NCBI GenBank assembly: GCA_947446595.1
Contig: CANFGS010000003.1
Location: forward strand, 26,231-90,230
Source of the DNA: Neisseriaceae bacterium
GTDB lineage: Bacteria > Pseudomonadota > Gammaproteobacteria > Burkholderiales > UBA11063
DNA length: 64,000 bases
Direction of reading: 5' to 3'
The position numbers were made by a program, and so were the translations under genes. Shown here piece by piece: positions 35,998 through 45,319 of the stretch (positions are counted from its first letter, which is position 1; each line of letters opens with the position of its first letter). The notes under the pieces were generated by a model, which was given only the letters and a program-made list of their open reading frames with translations, was not told the origin of the DNA and did no database searches.

Positions 35998-37518
35998 TTA
36001 TGGTAAATACTGTTTTGCTATTTTATTAAAATTATTTAATTGATCTTCTATCCATTTATTATCGTACCCCATTTCAGTAGCCATTAGTTTGGCAACTGTT
36101 GGTGCTGCTTCTATTGCTGCTTTTGCATTTAGAAGAATGGCTCTGGTGCGTCTACATAATACATCTTCAATTGTTTTAGCTTGTTCATGGCGTATTTGAT
36201 ATATTACTTCAGCACAAAGGTATGGAAGATCTGGGTGCAGTTTTTCATGGGTTTTAGTTTCTTCAGTAATTTTGAGAATTTTATTTGCTTCACTAGCATA
36301 AACACTAAGCGGGTAGGGCAATACTGTATCAGTATTCTGAGCGTATAGTTTAAGTTCTTTTGTAATAGATTTGGTATTATTAAGCATACCATTATTTATC
36401 GCAAAATTAATGGTATCTTCACCCATCAAGCGATATATTGTCCATTTGCCACCTACAATGGAAATAAGACCGCTACTACTTAAGAGAATTTCATGCTTTC
36501 TTGAGATTTTAGAGCTATTAGTTTGATTCTGTGGTCTTACTAATGGTCTTTGACCTGCAAATACAGATTTTATATCGTCCCGCGTAACTATCTTACTCGT
36601 ATAGTTATTTAGAGTATCTAGTATAAAATCTATTTCATTTATCTGTGCTATTGGATCTATTTCGGGCTTGTCAATAGCAATATCGGTTGTACCAACTACG
36701 ACTTTATTATGCCAAGGTAATACAAATAGTATCCTACCGTCATTAGTTTTAGGAATTACGATAGCGTATTTAGAATCAAAGATATCTTTATTAAATACTA
36801 GATGAGTTCCTTGGGCGGCTGCTACATTCTTATGGCTTTCTACGGGTTCATCAATATCTAGTATCGTATCAGTTAGTGTGCCTGTAGCATTAATAACTAT
36901 TTTTGCTTTAATTTCATAATCTTCATTAGTGAGTTTATTTTGTACTTTCAGTCCTGTAACTTTGTCTTCTGAGTTTTTAGTGAATCCTGTGACATTTGTA
37001 TAGTTATGAGCTATTCCACCAAGACTCTCAAATGTCTTTAGTAATGAAACAAGCATACGAGTATCATCAAACTGCCCATCATAATATACGGCAGAGCCTT
37101 TAAGACCAGCTGTGTTTAGATTTGGAGCTTTACCCAGTGTATCATTACGATTTAGAAATTCACTGTGTCCTACTTTTTCTTTGCCAGCCAAAAAATCATA
37201 TAGCTTTATTCCTACAAAGTATTTTAATTTATCCATCCATGAGTATAAAGGTACCATATAGGGCTGTGCTTTAGCAATATGTGGTGCATTTTTTAGAAAA
37301 AAATGTCGTTCTGATAGACCTTCTTTAACTAGTTCAAAATCAAAATTTGCAAGATAACGTATGCCGCCATGGACAAGCTTGGTAGATTTTGAAGAAGTTC
37401 CTTTGCCGTAATCATATGCTTCAAATAAAATAGTCTTGTAACCCCTTGAAGCAGCCTCAACAGCAACACCAAGTCCAGTTGCACCGCCTCCAATAATAGC
37501 TACATCATATTCGTTCAT
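35998..37518 (-). CDS. glpD: Aerobic glycerol-3-phosphate dehydrogenase
   Basis: FAD enzyme at the inner face of the membrane that oxidises glycerol-3-phosphate to dihydroxyacetone phosphate and reduces quinone. From ATG 37518 it has 506 residues. The FAD-binding GGGATG is at residues 10-15, followed by [16 protein letters not shown] and, in the C-terminal part, [11 protein letters not shown]. The ATG overlaps the glpK stop (ATGA), which decides the start over the slightly longer frame. It ends the long minus-strand operon; the XRE remnant follows directly. Confidence 0.95.
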   Translation of the reverse strand: MNEYDVAIIGGGATGLGVAVEAASRGYKTILFEAYDYGKGTSSKSTKLVHGGIRYLANFDFELVKEGLSERHFFLKNAPHIAKAQPYMVPLYSWMDKLKYFVGIKLYDFLAGKEKVGHSEFLNRNDTLGKAPNLNTAGLKGSAVYYDGQFDDTRMLVSLLKTFESLGGIAHNYTNVTGFTKNSEDKVTGLKVQNKLTNEDYEIKAKIVINATGTLTDTILDIDEPVESHKNVAAAQGTHLVFNKDIFDSKYAIVIPKTNDGRILFVLPWHNKVVVGTTDIAIDKPEIDPIAQINEIDFILDTLNNYTSKIVTRDDIKSVFAGQRPLVRPQNQTNSSKISRKHEILLSSSGLISIVGGKWTIYRLMGEDTINFAINNGMLNNTKSITKELKLYAQNTDTVLPYPLSVYASEANKILKITEETKTHEKLHPDLPYLCAEVIYQIRHEQAKTIEDVLCRRTRAILLNAKAAIEAAPTVAKLMATEMGYDNKWIEDQLNNFNKIAKQYLP

Positions 37519-39008
37519 GGCTGTACCCATCCTTTGGTTCTATTTACGGCTTCATGCCATATTGCAAGTAACTCTTGTCGTGTTTGGTTATTTATTAGTG
37601 GTTCAAATTGACGATCTATTTGCCATACAGCTTCGAGTTCGTCAACACTACTCCAAAAACCAACAGCTATTCCAGCCAAATATGCAGCCCCAAGGGCTGT
37701 TAACTCTAAACATTTAGGGCGTTCAACAACAGTGTTTAATATATCAGCCTGAAATTGCATCAAGAAGTTATTGCGACAGGCTCCACCATCAACACGAAGT
37801 GTGGTTAGGTGCTGCTTTGAGTCACTCTCCATAGCATGTACCAAATCAGCAACCTGAAATGCAATTGATTCAAGTGCTGCACGAGCAAAATGTGCATTAG
37901 TAGTGCCGCGAGTTATCCCAAATATAGCGCCACGGGCATACTGATCCCAATGTGGTGCACCAAGACCTGCAAAAGCAGGTACCATACATACCCCGCCATT
38001 ATCAGCTACGCTAGTAGCCAAAGCTTCAATTTCATTAGAATCTTTAATAAGCTTTAAGCCATCTCGCACCCATTGAGTAACCGCGCCACCTATAAATACA
38101 CTGCCTTCAAGGCAGTACTCACGGGTGTTATTAATATTCCAGCCTATTGTTGTTAGTAAATTATTATTCGAAACAAGAGCTTTGTTGCCAGTGTTCATTA
38201 GTAAAAAGCATCCAGTACCATAAGTGTTTTTTACCATCCCAGGTTTTATACATAAGTTTCCAAATGTTGCAGCTTGTTGGTCTCCTGCAACACCAGCTAT
38301 AGGTATTCTACTACCAAATAATCCTGAACTAGCTTCACCAATAATTCCCGATGAAGGTACTATCTTAGGTAGTAATTGATGTGGAATATCTAGTATTTCT
38401 AGTAACTCATCATCCCAAGTACCAGTGTGAATATTAAATAATAAGGTACGCGAAGCATTTGATTCATCAGTAACATGGTCTCTTTGATGGGTTAGATTCC
38501 AAATAAGCCAACTATCAACCGTACCAAAACAAAGCTTGTTAGCTCTAGCTAAATCACGACTTCCTTTAACATTATCAAGTATCCATTTAAGTTTAGTTCC
38601 TGAGAAATATGCATCAAGTACTAGTCCAGTTTTATGTTTAAATTTATCAGCCAGATCACGTTTTTTGAGATCATCAACAATATCAGCAGTTCTTCTATCT
38701 TGCCATACTATGGCATTATATATAGGAATCCCAGTTTGTTTATCCCACACTATAGTGGTTTCTCTTTGATTTGTAATTCCAATAGCTGCAATATCATCAG
38801 CTGTAGCTGATGCTGCAGCCATTGCTAGTTTTGCTACGCTTAATTGGCTTAGCCAAATTTCATTCGGATTATGTTCAACTAATCCTGGTTTAGGAAATAT
38901 TTGGCTAAACTCCTGTGCTTTGGAGCTAACAATATTACCCATACGGTCAAAAAGAATTGCTCGAGAAGAGGTTGTTCCTTGATCAAGAGCTAATATGTAT
39001 TTTTTCAT
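37515..39008 (-). CDS. glpK: Glycerol kinase
   Basis: Phosphorylates glycerol using ATP. The 497-residue FGGY kinase has [15 protein letters not shown] (phosphate 1), [19 protein letters not shown] and [21 protein letters not shown] and the C-terminal [15 protein letters not shown] (phosphate 2/adenosine motif). Length and motifs are complete. Start and stop overlap glpF and glpD by four bases each, so the three glp genes are coupled. Confidence 0.97.
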   Translation of the reverse strand: MKKYILALDQGTTSSRAILFDRMGNIVSSKAQEFSQIFPKPGLVEHNPNEIWLSQLSVAKLAMAAASATADDIAAIGITNQRETTIVWDKQTGIPIYNAIVWQDRRTADIVDDLKKRDLADKFKHKTGLVLDAYFSGTKLKWILDNVKGSRDLARANKLCFGTVDSWLIWNLTHQRDHVTDESNASRTLLFNIHTGTWDDELLEILDIPHQLLPKIVPSSGIIGEASSGLFGSRIPIAGVAGDQQAATFGNLCIKPGMVKNTYGTGCFLLMNTGNKALVSNNNLLTTIGWNINNTREYCLEGSVFIGGAVTQWVRDGLKLIKDSNEIEALATSVADNGGVCMVPAFAGLGAPHWDQYARGAIFGITRGTTNAHFARAALESIAFQVADLVHAMESDSKQHLTTLRVDGGACRNNFLMQFQADILNTVVERPKCLELTALGAAYLAGIAVGFWSSVDELEAVWQIDRQFEPLINNQTRQELLAIWHEAVNRTKGWVQP

Positions 39009-39748
39009 GATTGTCTTACCTTGAATCCAATTGTTAAATCATATAGAAAAGCACCTAATGGTCCGCCAATAAGTGGTCCAATTATTCCAACTACCCAAAT
39101 ACCGGATCCATCAGTTAGTCCATTATTAGAAAACCCAACTAAAGCTGTAAAAAGGCGTGGGCTAAAGTCACGTGCTGGATTCATAGCATAACCATGCATA
39201 CCGCCAAAAGACATACCTATAGCAACAATAAGTGCAGCTACAGCAAATGGTGCTAAAAATCCTGCTTTGTCAGCTACAAAATGTTCTACAATTGCTAAAA
39301 TACCAAACATTAGAATTGCTGTAGCAATAACTTCCGCCATGAAGCCTGGCATAAATCCAGAAACTGCTGGAAATGTTGTAAAAATTTCTGCAGTATTTTG
39401 TAGTGTTGGATCAACTATAGCAAATTTGGCACTATAAAAATAATAAACTATTGCAGCACCTAAAAATCCTCCCAGCATTTGGGCTATAATATAAAACGGG
39501 GCTTTTGAAATGGGGAACCTTTTTGTTACAACCAGAGACATTGTTACAGCTGGGTTTAGGTGAGCTCCACTTATTCTATTACTAACCAAAATACCTAAAA
39601 ATACCGCAAATCCCCAGCCAAAGGTGATATTGACATAGCCACCAAGATTAAATAGTGTATTCATAGCACATACACCATTACCGAATAATAATATAAACAT
39701 GGTGCCAATTAGTTCCGCAATTGATTCACGAAATAGAGTGTTGTTCAT
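39005..39748 (-). CDS. glpF: Glycerol facilitator (aquaglyceroporin)
   Basis: Six-helix MIP-family channel of 247 residues that lets glycerol diffuse in. NPA motifs are at N65-P66-A67 ([10 protein letters not shown]) and N190-P191-A192 ([10 protein letters not shown]). The aspartate after the second NPAR is typical of glycerol-conducting rather than water-only channels. The ATG overlaps the rnfH stop (39745-39748), which ties glycerol uptake to the upstream ratA-rnfH genes. Confidence 0.95.
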   Translation of the reverse strand: MNNTLFRESIAELIGTMFILLFGNGVCAMNTLFNLGGYVNITFGWGFAVFLGILVSNRISGAHLNPAVTMSLVVTKRFPISKAPFYIIAQMLGGFLGAAIVYYFYSAKFAIVDPTLQNTAEIFTTFPAVSGFMPGFMAEVIATAILMFGILAIVEHFVADKAGFLAPFAVAALIVAIGMSFGGMHGYAMNPARDFSPRLFTALVGFSNNGLTDGSGIWVVGIIGPLIGGPLGAFLYDLTIGFKVRQS

Positions 39749-40032
39749 TTTTTAGCCCTTTCTAAACGAATTTGATTGGGGGCTTTTGTGAGTGGACGAT
39801 AAATTTCAATACGGTCATCTTGCTGCAGTTTATAAGTTATAACATCAATTTTTTTGCCAAAAATGCCAATGGCATTGGGGTTGATTTCTTCAAGTTCAGA
39901 GAATATTGATTGTATTCCAGATATATTGATAGCCTCTAAGACAGAAGTGCTATTTGAGATTGTCAACGGGATAACAACTTGCTTATCGCGAACGCCATAA
40001 GCTACTTCAATGTTAATTAGAGTTGCTGCCAT
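39745..40032 (-). CDS. rnfH: RnfH family ubiquitin-fold protein
   Basis: A 95-residue beta-grasp protein of the RnfH/UPF0125 family, of uncertain function. Family features are INIEVAYGVRDKQVVIPL at the start and the GIFGKKID---TYKLQQDDRIEIYRPL core, then a basic tail with RLERAKK. It follows ratA with a 20-base overlap, an order found in many proteobacteria. Confidence 0.92.
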   Translation of the reverse strand: MAATLINIEVAYGVRDKQVVIPLTISNSTSVLEAINISGIQSIFSELEEINPNAIGIFGKKIDVITYKLQQDDRIEIYRPLTKAPNQIRLERAKK

Positions 40033-40456
40033 ATTGCTTGTTAGCCTCTTTTATAAAACAATCTACAATATTTTTACTGATATAGCTAAATACAGGGCCA
40101 ATTATTTTTTCGAAAAAATGGTTGGAAAATTTGTATTCTAGATTAAAATCAATCTTACATCCAGATTCCCCAAGTGGAGTAAATACCCAGTTACCACTTA
40201 ATTCTTTAAATGGGCCATCAACAAAGTACATATCTATTTTAGAATACGGATGATATACATTTCGAGTTACAAAGTGGGTTTTAACCATAAGGTACTCAAG
40301 ATATACAGCACCTGTTACTTCATTATCATTGTGACGAATAACTTCGCTCTTAGTACACCAAGGTAAGTATTTGGGGTAGTTTTCAATATTTTTTACTAGG
40401 TCAAACATCTTTTTTGGTGTATGGTTTACAATTACACTTTTTTTTATTTGAATCAT
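40013..40456 (-). CDS. ratA: RatA/COQ10-like START-domain protein
   Basis: A 147-residue SRPBCC/START-fold protein. KSVIVNHTPKKMFDLVKNIENYPKYLPWC is the N-terminal signature, followed by GPFKELSGNWVFTP and FSNHFFEKIIGPVF. The family includes the COQ10-type ubiquinone-binding proteins and E. coli RatA, reported to inhibit 70S assembly. Neighbouring ubiG fits a role linked to ubiquinone. It precedes rnfH. Confidence 0.9.
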   Translation of the reverse strand: MIQIKKSVIVNHTPKKMFDLVKNIENYPKYLPWCTKSEVIRHNDNEVTGAVYLEYLMVKTHFVTRNVYHPYSKIDMYFVDGPFKELSGNWVFTPLGESGCKIDFNLEYKFSNHFFEKIIGPVFSYISKNIVDCFIKEANKQYGSNSN

Positions 40457-40474
40457 AATAGTTTTTGCCTGAGC

Positions 40475-41170
40475 CTAAATGCTTTTATGACAAGCTATCA
40501 TATAGTTAATATCTACATTGTTTGATAATTTAACAGCTTCAGTAATAGGGTTATACTCGATCCCTTTAATAGCAAATACATCAAATCCATGTTTACTTAG
40601 TAAACTACGTAATTCTGAAGGCTTGATAAATTTCTTATACTCATGAGTGCCTTTAGGTATTAGATTAAGTATATATTCTGCGGCTAAAACACCTAAAGCA
40701 TAACTTTTGGGATTACGGTTAATTGTAGAAAAAAACGCCATTGCACCTGGTTTAAGTAGACGGCTGCAGTTTTCAATGATAATCTCTGGGTTTGGGACAT
40801 GTTCTAGCATTTCCATACAAGTAAGTACATCAAAATATTCTGTATGTGATTTCGCGAATGACTCAATATCAACACACTCATACTCAACGTTTTGTCCGCT
40901 TTCAAATAAATGAAGTTTTGCCATTTCTATAGACTTTGGTGCCAAATCTATTCCTGTTACGATAGCTCTTTTTTGAGCCATGCTTTCAGCAAAAATTCCA
41001 CCACCACAGCCAACATCAATAACTAATTTGTTGTCTAAAACAATATTGTCAGTAACAAATTTAAGTCGTACTGGATTTATATGGTGTAATGTTTTAAACT
41101 CACCATCAAGATTCCACCACTGATGTGCGAGATCATTGAATTTATTTATTTCTTGTGCATCAAAATGCAT
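40475..41170 (-). CDS. ubiG: Ubiquinone biosynthesis O-methyltransferase UbiG
   Basis: Carries out both O-methylations in ubiquinone synthesis. The 231-residue protein has NDLAHQWWNLDGEFKTLHHINPVRL, the family N-terminal signature, then VIDVGCGGGIFAESMA for SAM binding and MEMLEHVPNPE. Its ATG overlaps the tolQ stop by one base. No membrane segments, though the enzyme associates peripherally with the membrane. Confidence 0.95.
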   Translation of the reverse strand: MHFDAQEINKFNDLAHQWWNLDGEFKTLHHINPVRLKFVTDNIVLDNKLVIDVGCGGGIFAESMAQKRAIVTGIDLAPKSIEMAKLHLFESGQNVEYECVDIESFAKSHTEYFDVLTCMEMLEHVPNPEIIIENCSRLLKPGAMAFFSTINRNPKSYALGVLAAEYILNLIPKGTHEYKKFIKPSELRSLLSKHGFDVFAIKGIEYNPITEAVKLSNNVDINYMIACHKSI

Positions 41171-41859
41171 TATAGTTCATCCTCTTTGGAACCAGAGAGC
41201 TTACGGTTTATTAAGTTTAAAAACTCATCTCCAAATTTATTCATTTTATTACTTAAACTTTGTACATCACCTGAGAATTTATTATAAAATATATATGCAG
41301 GTATAGCTACAAATAACCCTATAGCTGTAGCTACTAGTGCTTCTGCAATTCCTGGGGCAACTGATGCTAGTGTTGCTTGACCAGCAGCACCTAAACCAAT
41401 AAATGCATGCATAATCCCCCAAACAGTACCTAGTAATCCAATATATGGGCTAACTGATCCAAAAGTTGCAAGCATACTTAAGCGACTTTCATAGCGATCA
41501 AGCTCAGCATCCATCGCAGAATTAAGAGATCTTTCAATGTTTGCTATCATTAGATTTTTATCTGTTATACCTTGTTTGATTAGTTTGTTGTATTCAGAAA
41601 TTCCATAATAAAACAAAGCTGCAACTGAGTTTTTAGTTGATTTACTACTAGTTGCCGTAAATAAAGTTGATATACTATTGGCTGATTTATATTGACGTAA
41701 AAAACTCATGGTATCAAATTTTACTTTCCCAAGAGTAACCCATTTAGTGAAAATAATACCCCAAGATACTATTGAAAATAGTACTAAAATACCAATTACA
41801 ATTTGCACTACTACACTTGCATTAATAATTAGCTGTAATATTGAAATTTCTTGCCCCAT
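41170..41859 (-). CDS. tolQ: TolQ/ExbB/MotA-family proton channel, TolQ-like
   Basis: Inner-membrane protein of 229 residues with three helices (about 12-35, 135-160 and 170-195). The cytoplasmic loop and conserved GLLGTVWGIMHAFIGLG and LVATAIGLFVAIPAYIFYN motifs are typical of TolQ. TolQ with TolR energises Tol-Pal for outer-membrane constriction. No tolR, tolA, tolB or pal gene is in this window, where these normally follow; instead ubiG follows immediately. It could therefore be ExbB-like; TolQ is preferred by length and sequence. Confidence 0.8.
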   Translation of the reverse strand: MGQEISILQLIINASVVVQIVIGILVLFSIVSWGIIFTKWVTLGKVKFDTMSFLRQYKSANSISTLFTATSSKSTKNSVAALFYYGISEYNKLIKQGITDKNLMIANIERSLNSAMDAELDRYESRLSMLATFGSVSPYIGLLGTVWGIMHAFIGLGAAGQATLASVAPGIAEALVATAIGLFVAIPAYIFYNKFSGDVQSLSNKMNKFGDEFLNLINRKLSGSKEDEL

Positions 41860-41870
41860 TTATTTCTTCC

Positions 41871-43148
41871 CTATTTAAGATTTATTGCCGAAGATGCTAT
41901 ATCATGACGATATTGCATACCTTTATAGTTAATTTCTTTTATTGCATTATATACTTTTTGTTGTGTTAGTTCAATTGTGCTATCTTGTGCTACAACACAT
42001 AAAACTCTACCACCTGAAGTGTATAATTTATTATCTTTTATACTAGTGCCGCTATGAAAAACTTTTATATCATCAGTAATATTTTCTAAGCCAACTATTA
42101 TATCATCTTTTTGTGGGGAATCAGGGTATCCACTACTTGCTAAAACTACACCAATAGCAAATTTATCTGACCAAACTGCACTAATAGTATCTAATTTTTG
42201 ATTTATTCCAGCTTCAATTAAATCAATCAAGTCACTTTCAAGTCTTAACATAATAGGTTGTGTTTCAGGATCACCAAAGCGACAATTAAATTCTAATGTT
42301 TTAGGATTTCCATCTTTATCCACCATCAATCCAGCATACAAAAATCCAGTATATTCATGACCTTCTTTATTCATTCCATCAATTACTGGTTGTATAATCT
42401 CCTTAATCACTCGATCATGGAGTTTTTGATCAACTATAGGGGAAGGGGAGAAGGCCCCCATGCCACCAGTATTTGGACCTCTATCATTATCCAATAATCT
42501 TTTATGATCTTGTGAGCTTGCCATTGGAAGGATGTTTTTTCCATCAATCATCACAATAAAGCTTGCTTCAGTACCAAATAGACATTCTTCAACTACTACT
42601 TTATTTCCAGCACTGCCAAATTTATTATTGGAAAAAATATCATCAATAAAATCTAATGCTTCTATCCTTTTGTTTGCTACTAAAACCCCTTTACCAGCAG
42701 CTAATCCATCAGCTTTAATTACAATTGGCAGTGTTTGGGTTGATAAATATTCTTTAGCCAAATCCACATTGGTAAATACGGCGTATTTTGCAGTTGGGAT
42801 ATTGTTTTTAATCATAAAATCTTTGGCATATGCTTTTGAGCTTTCAAGTTTGGAGCAGTATTTTGTTGGCCCCCATATTTTTAAATTATTTGCTCTAAAT
42901 TCATCTACTATTCCAGCTGCTAATGGAGCTTCTGGCCCAACTAGTGTAAAACTAATATTATTTTGTTTGGCAAATGTAATTAACTCTTGAATATCAGTAA
43001 TAGATATGTTTTTAATTTTTGCTTCGAGTGAAGTTCCGACATTACCGGGAGCTACAAATACAGTAGCGACTTTTTTTGACTGGGCTAATTTCCAAGCAAG
43101 TGCATGTTCGCGTCCACCAGAACCAATTACTAAGATGTTTTTTGACAT
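41871..43148 (-). CDS. purD: Phosphoribosylamine-glycine ligase (GAR synthetase)
   Basis: Second step of de novo purine synthesis. The 425-residue ATP-grasp enzyme starts with KNILVIGSGGREHALAWKLAQ, has the VIKADGLAAGKGV and FLFGTEASF regions around ATP binding, and LEFNCRFGDPETQPIM as a catalytic metal-binding segment. Length is standard. It heads the minus-strand run with 11 bases before tolQ. The 220-base gap upstream shows no PurR box I can identify. Confidence 0.96.
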   Translation of the reverse strand: MSKNILVIGSGGREHALAWKLAQSKKVATVFVAPGNVGTSLEAKIKNISITDIQELITFAKQNNISFTLVGPEAPLAAGIVDEFRANNLKIWGPTKYCSKLESSKAYAKDFMIKNNIPTAKYAVFTNVDLAKEYLSTQTLPIVIKADGLAAGKGVLVANKRIEALDFIDDIFSNNKFGSAGNKVVVEECLFGTEASFIVMIDGKNILPMASSQDHKRLLDNDRGPNTGGMGAFSPSPIVDQKLHDRVIKEIIQPVIDGMNKEGHEYTGFLYAGLMVDKDGNPKTLEFNCRFGDPETQPIMLRLESDLIDLIEAGINQKLDTISAVWSDKFAIGVVLASSGYPDSPQKDDIIVGLENITDDIKVFHSGTSIKDNKLYTSGGRVLCVVAQDSTIELTQQKVYNAIKEINYKGMQYRHDIASSAINLK

Positions 43149-43292
43149 GTGTATTTCCTATTGAGAGCCTTTTATTTTTAACATTAGCGATTTTACCGTA
43201 TATTCTAAGGTAAACATATAATTTTTTGATATGTTAGAATATCTGGTAGAGAAATGATTGTTAAATTAAATATAAATAATTTGGTAGTATTA

Positions 43293-43324
43293 GGGCATGG
43301 ATCCCAACTTTCGTTGGGATGACG
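43293..43324. repeat. Short palindromic repeat, copy 2
   Basis: GGGCATGGATCCCAAC-TTTC-GTTGGGATGACG has an eight-base perfect stem (ATCCCAAC/GTTGGGAT at 43301-43320). It matches the element at 10291-10322 and the common intergenic bacterial motif with GGGATGACG. It lies in the purD/Mth938 divergent gap. Confidence 0.65.
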
Positions 43325-43368
43325 AAAAATAGCGACACGGAAAATATGTTTTTGAAAGATAAAATTTT

Positions 43369-43731
43369 ATGGATATGAATGTACACTACACCAGTGATAA
43401 TCAGTTTAGTAATTATTCTGATAGTTCAGTTACGATTAAAGATATGGTGTATTCAAATAATATAGTGGTTACTAATGATAAGGTTACACCTTTTACACCT
43501 AATGATATAAAGAGTATCACAATAGATGATTTGGCAGATGTTTTAGCTACTAATCCAGATCTGATTATTTTTGGTTCTGGAAATAAAATTATCCAGCCAG
43601 ATTTAAAACTTCTATATAGTTTAAACCAAAAAGGTATTGGTGTTGAAGTAATGCCAATACAAGCCTTATGCAGAACCTTTAATTTTTTGGTCGGTGAAAA
43701 TCGTAAAGTATCTGGAATTTTATTATTCTAA
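43369..43731 (+). CDS. Mth938-like (DUF498) domain protein
   Basis: A 120-residue protein of the Mth938-domain family. The C-terminal half, PDLIIFGSGNKI followed by KGIGVEVMPIQALCRTFNFLVGENRKVSGILL, is highly typical. Related proteins take part in complex I assembly in eukaryotes (NDUFAF3) but the bacterial function is not established. It stands alone, divergent from purD. ATG 43369 or the ATG two codons later are equivalent choices. Confidence 0.88.
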   Translation: MDMNVHYTSDNQFSNYSDSSVTIKDMVYSNNIVVTNDKVTPFTPNDIKSITIDDLADVLATNPDLIIFGSGNKIIQPDLKLLYSLNQKGIGVEVMPIQALCRTFNFLVGENRKVSGILLF

Positions 43732-43743
43732 GTTAAATTAGAT

Positions 43744-43771
43744 AATGGCACCATTAATTAATGATGCCATT
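43744..43771. terminator. Hairpin between convergent Mth938-like gene and pepA
   Basis: AATGGCA (43744-43750) and TGCCATT (43765-43771) pair around CCATTAATTAATGA, which itself contains the palindrome CATTAATTAATG. This long symmetric hairpin between two convergent genes could terminate from both sides, although neither side has a long T run. Confidence 0.45.
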
Positions 43772-43780
43772 ACAGATAAT

Positions 43781-45250
43781 TTATTTGTGATTACGTAAGA
43801 AGTCTATTATAAGACCGAATGGACGCCCAGTTGCACCACCATTAGAAGTATTGCCATCATAGCTACCAGATTTCCATGCAGTACCTGCAATATCTAGATG
43901 AGCCCATTTATATTTAACAAATTTAGACAGAAATTTGGCTGCAACAGGACTGCCGGCAACTCCATTCCAATTGTCGATATTTGCCATATCAGCTATGCTA
44001 CTTTTTAGTCCATCTTCATACTCATCAAATAATGGCATATGCCAAACTTTATCATTACTTCTTGCACTTGAAACAATTAATTCTTCGCATAATGTATCAT
44101 CATTACTATATAAGCCACTTGCTACATGTCCTATTGCTGTAATACAAGCACCTGTCAAAGTTGCCATATCAATTACTAGTTCTGGATTAAATTTCTCAAC
44201 ATATGTTAGAGCATCACATAAAATCAAACGACCTTCGGCATCAGTATTTAGAATCTCAATAGTTTGTCCGGACAAGCTTTTAATTATATCTCCAGGTTTA
44301 ACGGCAACGCCAGATATAAGATTTTCAGTACATGGAGCTACCATAACTAGATTAATAGGTAGATTTAATTTTACGGCACTTAAAAAGACACCAAGAACGG
44401 TTGCAGCACCCATCATGTCATATTTCATTTCATTCATACCAGATTTAGGTTTAATTGAAATCCCCCCACTGTCAAAAGTAACGCCTTTACCAACTAAAAC
44501 AATTGGTTTATCTTTTGCTTTGCCACCATTATAGCTAAGTGTAACTAATTTAGGTTCTTCATCACTACCTTTAGCAACTGCTAAGAAACTATCCATACCA
44601 AGCTCTTTTAGTTCTTTTTTATGTAATATTTTTACGCTTGTTTTTTTGGAGAGTGTCGCAATATATTCTGCTGTTTTAGCAAGGTATGATGGGGTTGCTA
44701 TATTTGCTGGATTATTTCCGAGGTCCTTTACCAAGAATACACCCTCAAGTAATGCTATTGCATTTTCTAAGCTTGTAGTTGTATTTCCCACAAAATTAAT
44801 TTTTTTAAGAGATAGTATTTTACGTTTGCTTTTTAATTCATCAAAATAATACATGCTATTTACAAGGTGAAATATTGTTTGTTCAGCATAACTCTCTTCA
44901 TCAGCATATATTAAGCTAGCTACTTGCTCTTCAAGAATGATATCTATACTTTCAACCTTTGTGTTTTTATTAAGCCATATGCCTAAACTGTGAAGGCTTT
45001 TTTGATATTTAGTTAAGTTAAATTTTTCTTTAGCACCAAGACTTATAACCAAATTGGTTTTATCGTTAGTAATAACTGTTATACTTCCGGCACCCTCAAG
45101 ATCAGATAATTCGTTTATATTAGCATCTTTGGCACATTTTTTGGCATTATTAAGTAATTTATTTTCAAAACTAAATAAAACACGTGTCTTACATAAGTCG
45201 CTGTTTTGTAGGGTTAGTTCTAATTTTGATTTTTGGATTTTGAATTTCAT
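43781..45250 (-). CDS. pepA: Leucyl aminopeptidase (cytosol aminopeptidase)
   Basis: M17 family metallopeptidase that removes N-terminal residues. The 489-residue protein has an N-terminal domain and a C-terminal catalytic domain with VGKGVTFDSGGISIKPKSGM, MMGAATVLG and NTDAEGRLILCDALTY, which hold the two-metal ligands. It is divergent from lptF. PepA also acts as a DNA-binding regulator in some bacteria, but nothing here indicates that. Length is normal. Confidence 0.95.
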   Translation of the reverse strand: MKFKIQKSKLELTLQNSDLCKTRVLFSFENKLLNNAKKCAKDANINELSDLEGAGSITVITNDKTNLVISLGAKEKFNLTKYQKSLHSLGIWLNKNTKVESIDIILEEQVASLIYADEESYAEQTIFHLVNSMYYFDELKSKRKILSLKKINFVGNTTTSLENAIALLEGVFLVKDLGNNPANIATPSYLAKTAEYIATLSKKTSVKILHKKELKELGMDSFLAVAKGSDEEPKLVTLSYNGGKAKDKPIVLVGKGVTFDSGGISIKPKSGMNEMKYDMMGAATVLGVFLSAVKLNLPINLVMVAPCTENLISGVAVKPGDIIKSLSGQTIEILNTDAEGRLILCDALTYVEKFNPELVIDMATLTGACITAIGHVASGLYSNDDTLCEELIVSSARSNDKVWHMPLFDEYEDGLKSSIADMANIDNWNGVAGSPVAAKFLSKFVKYKWAHLDIAGTAWKSGSYDGNTSNGGATGRPFGLIIDFLRNHK

Positions 45251-45319
45251 TAGGGCGGTACCTTCTTAATAGTGGTAAAATATTGTTTTATTATTACGTA
45301 ATTTTAGCATTGTTGAGAA

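Noticed and set aside
43935..44534. 199-codon plus-strand frame opposite pepA
   Set aside because: Antisense shadow of a well-conserved gene; composition is not protein-like and it has no ribosome-binding site.
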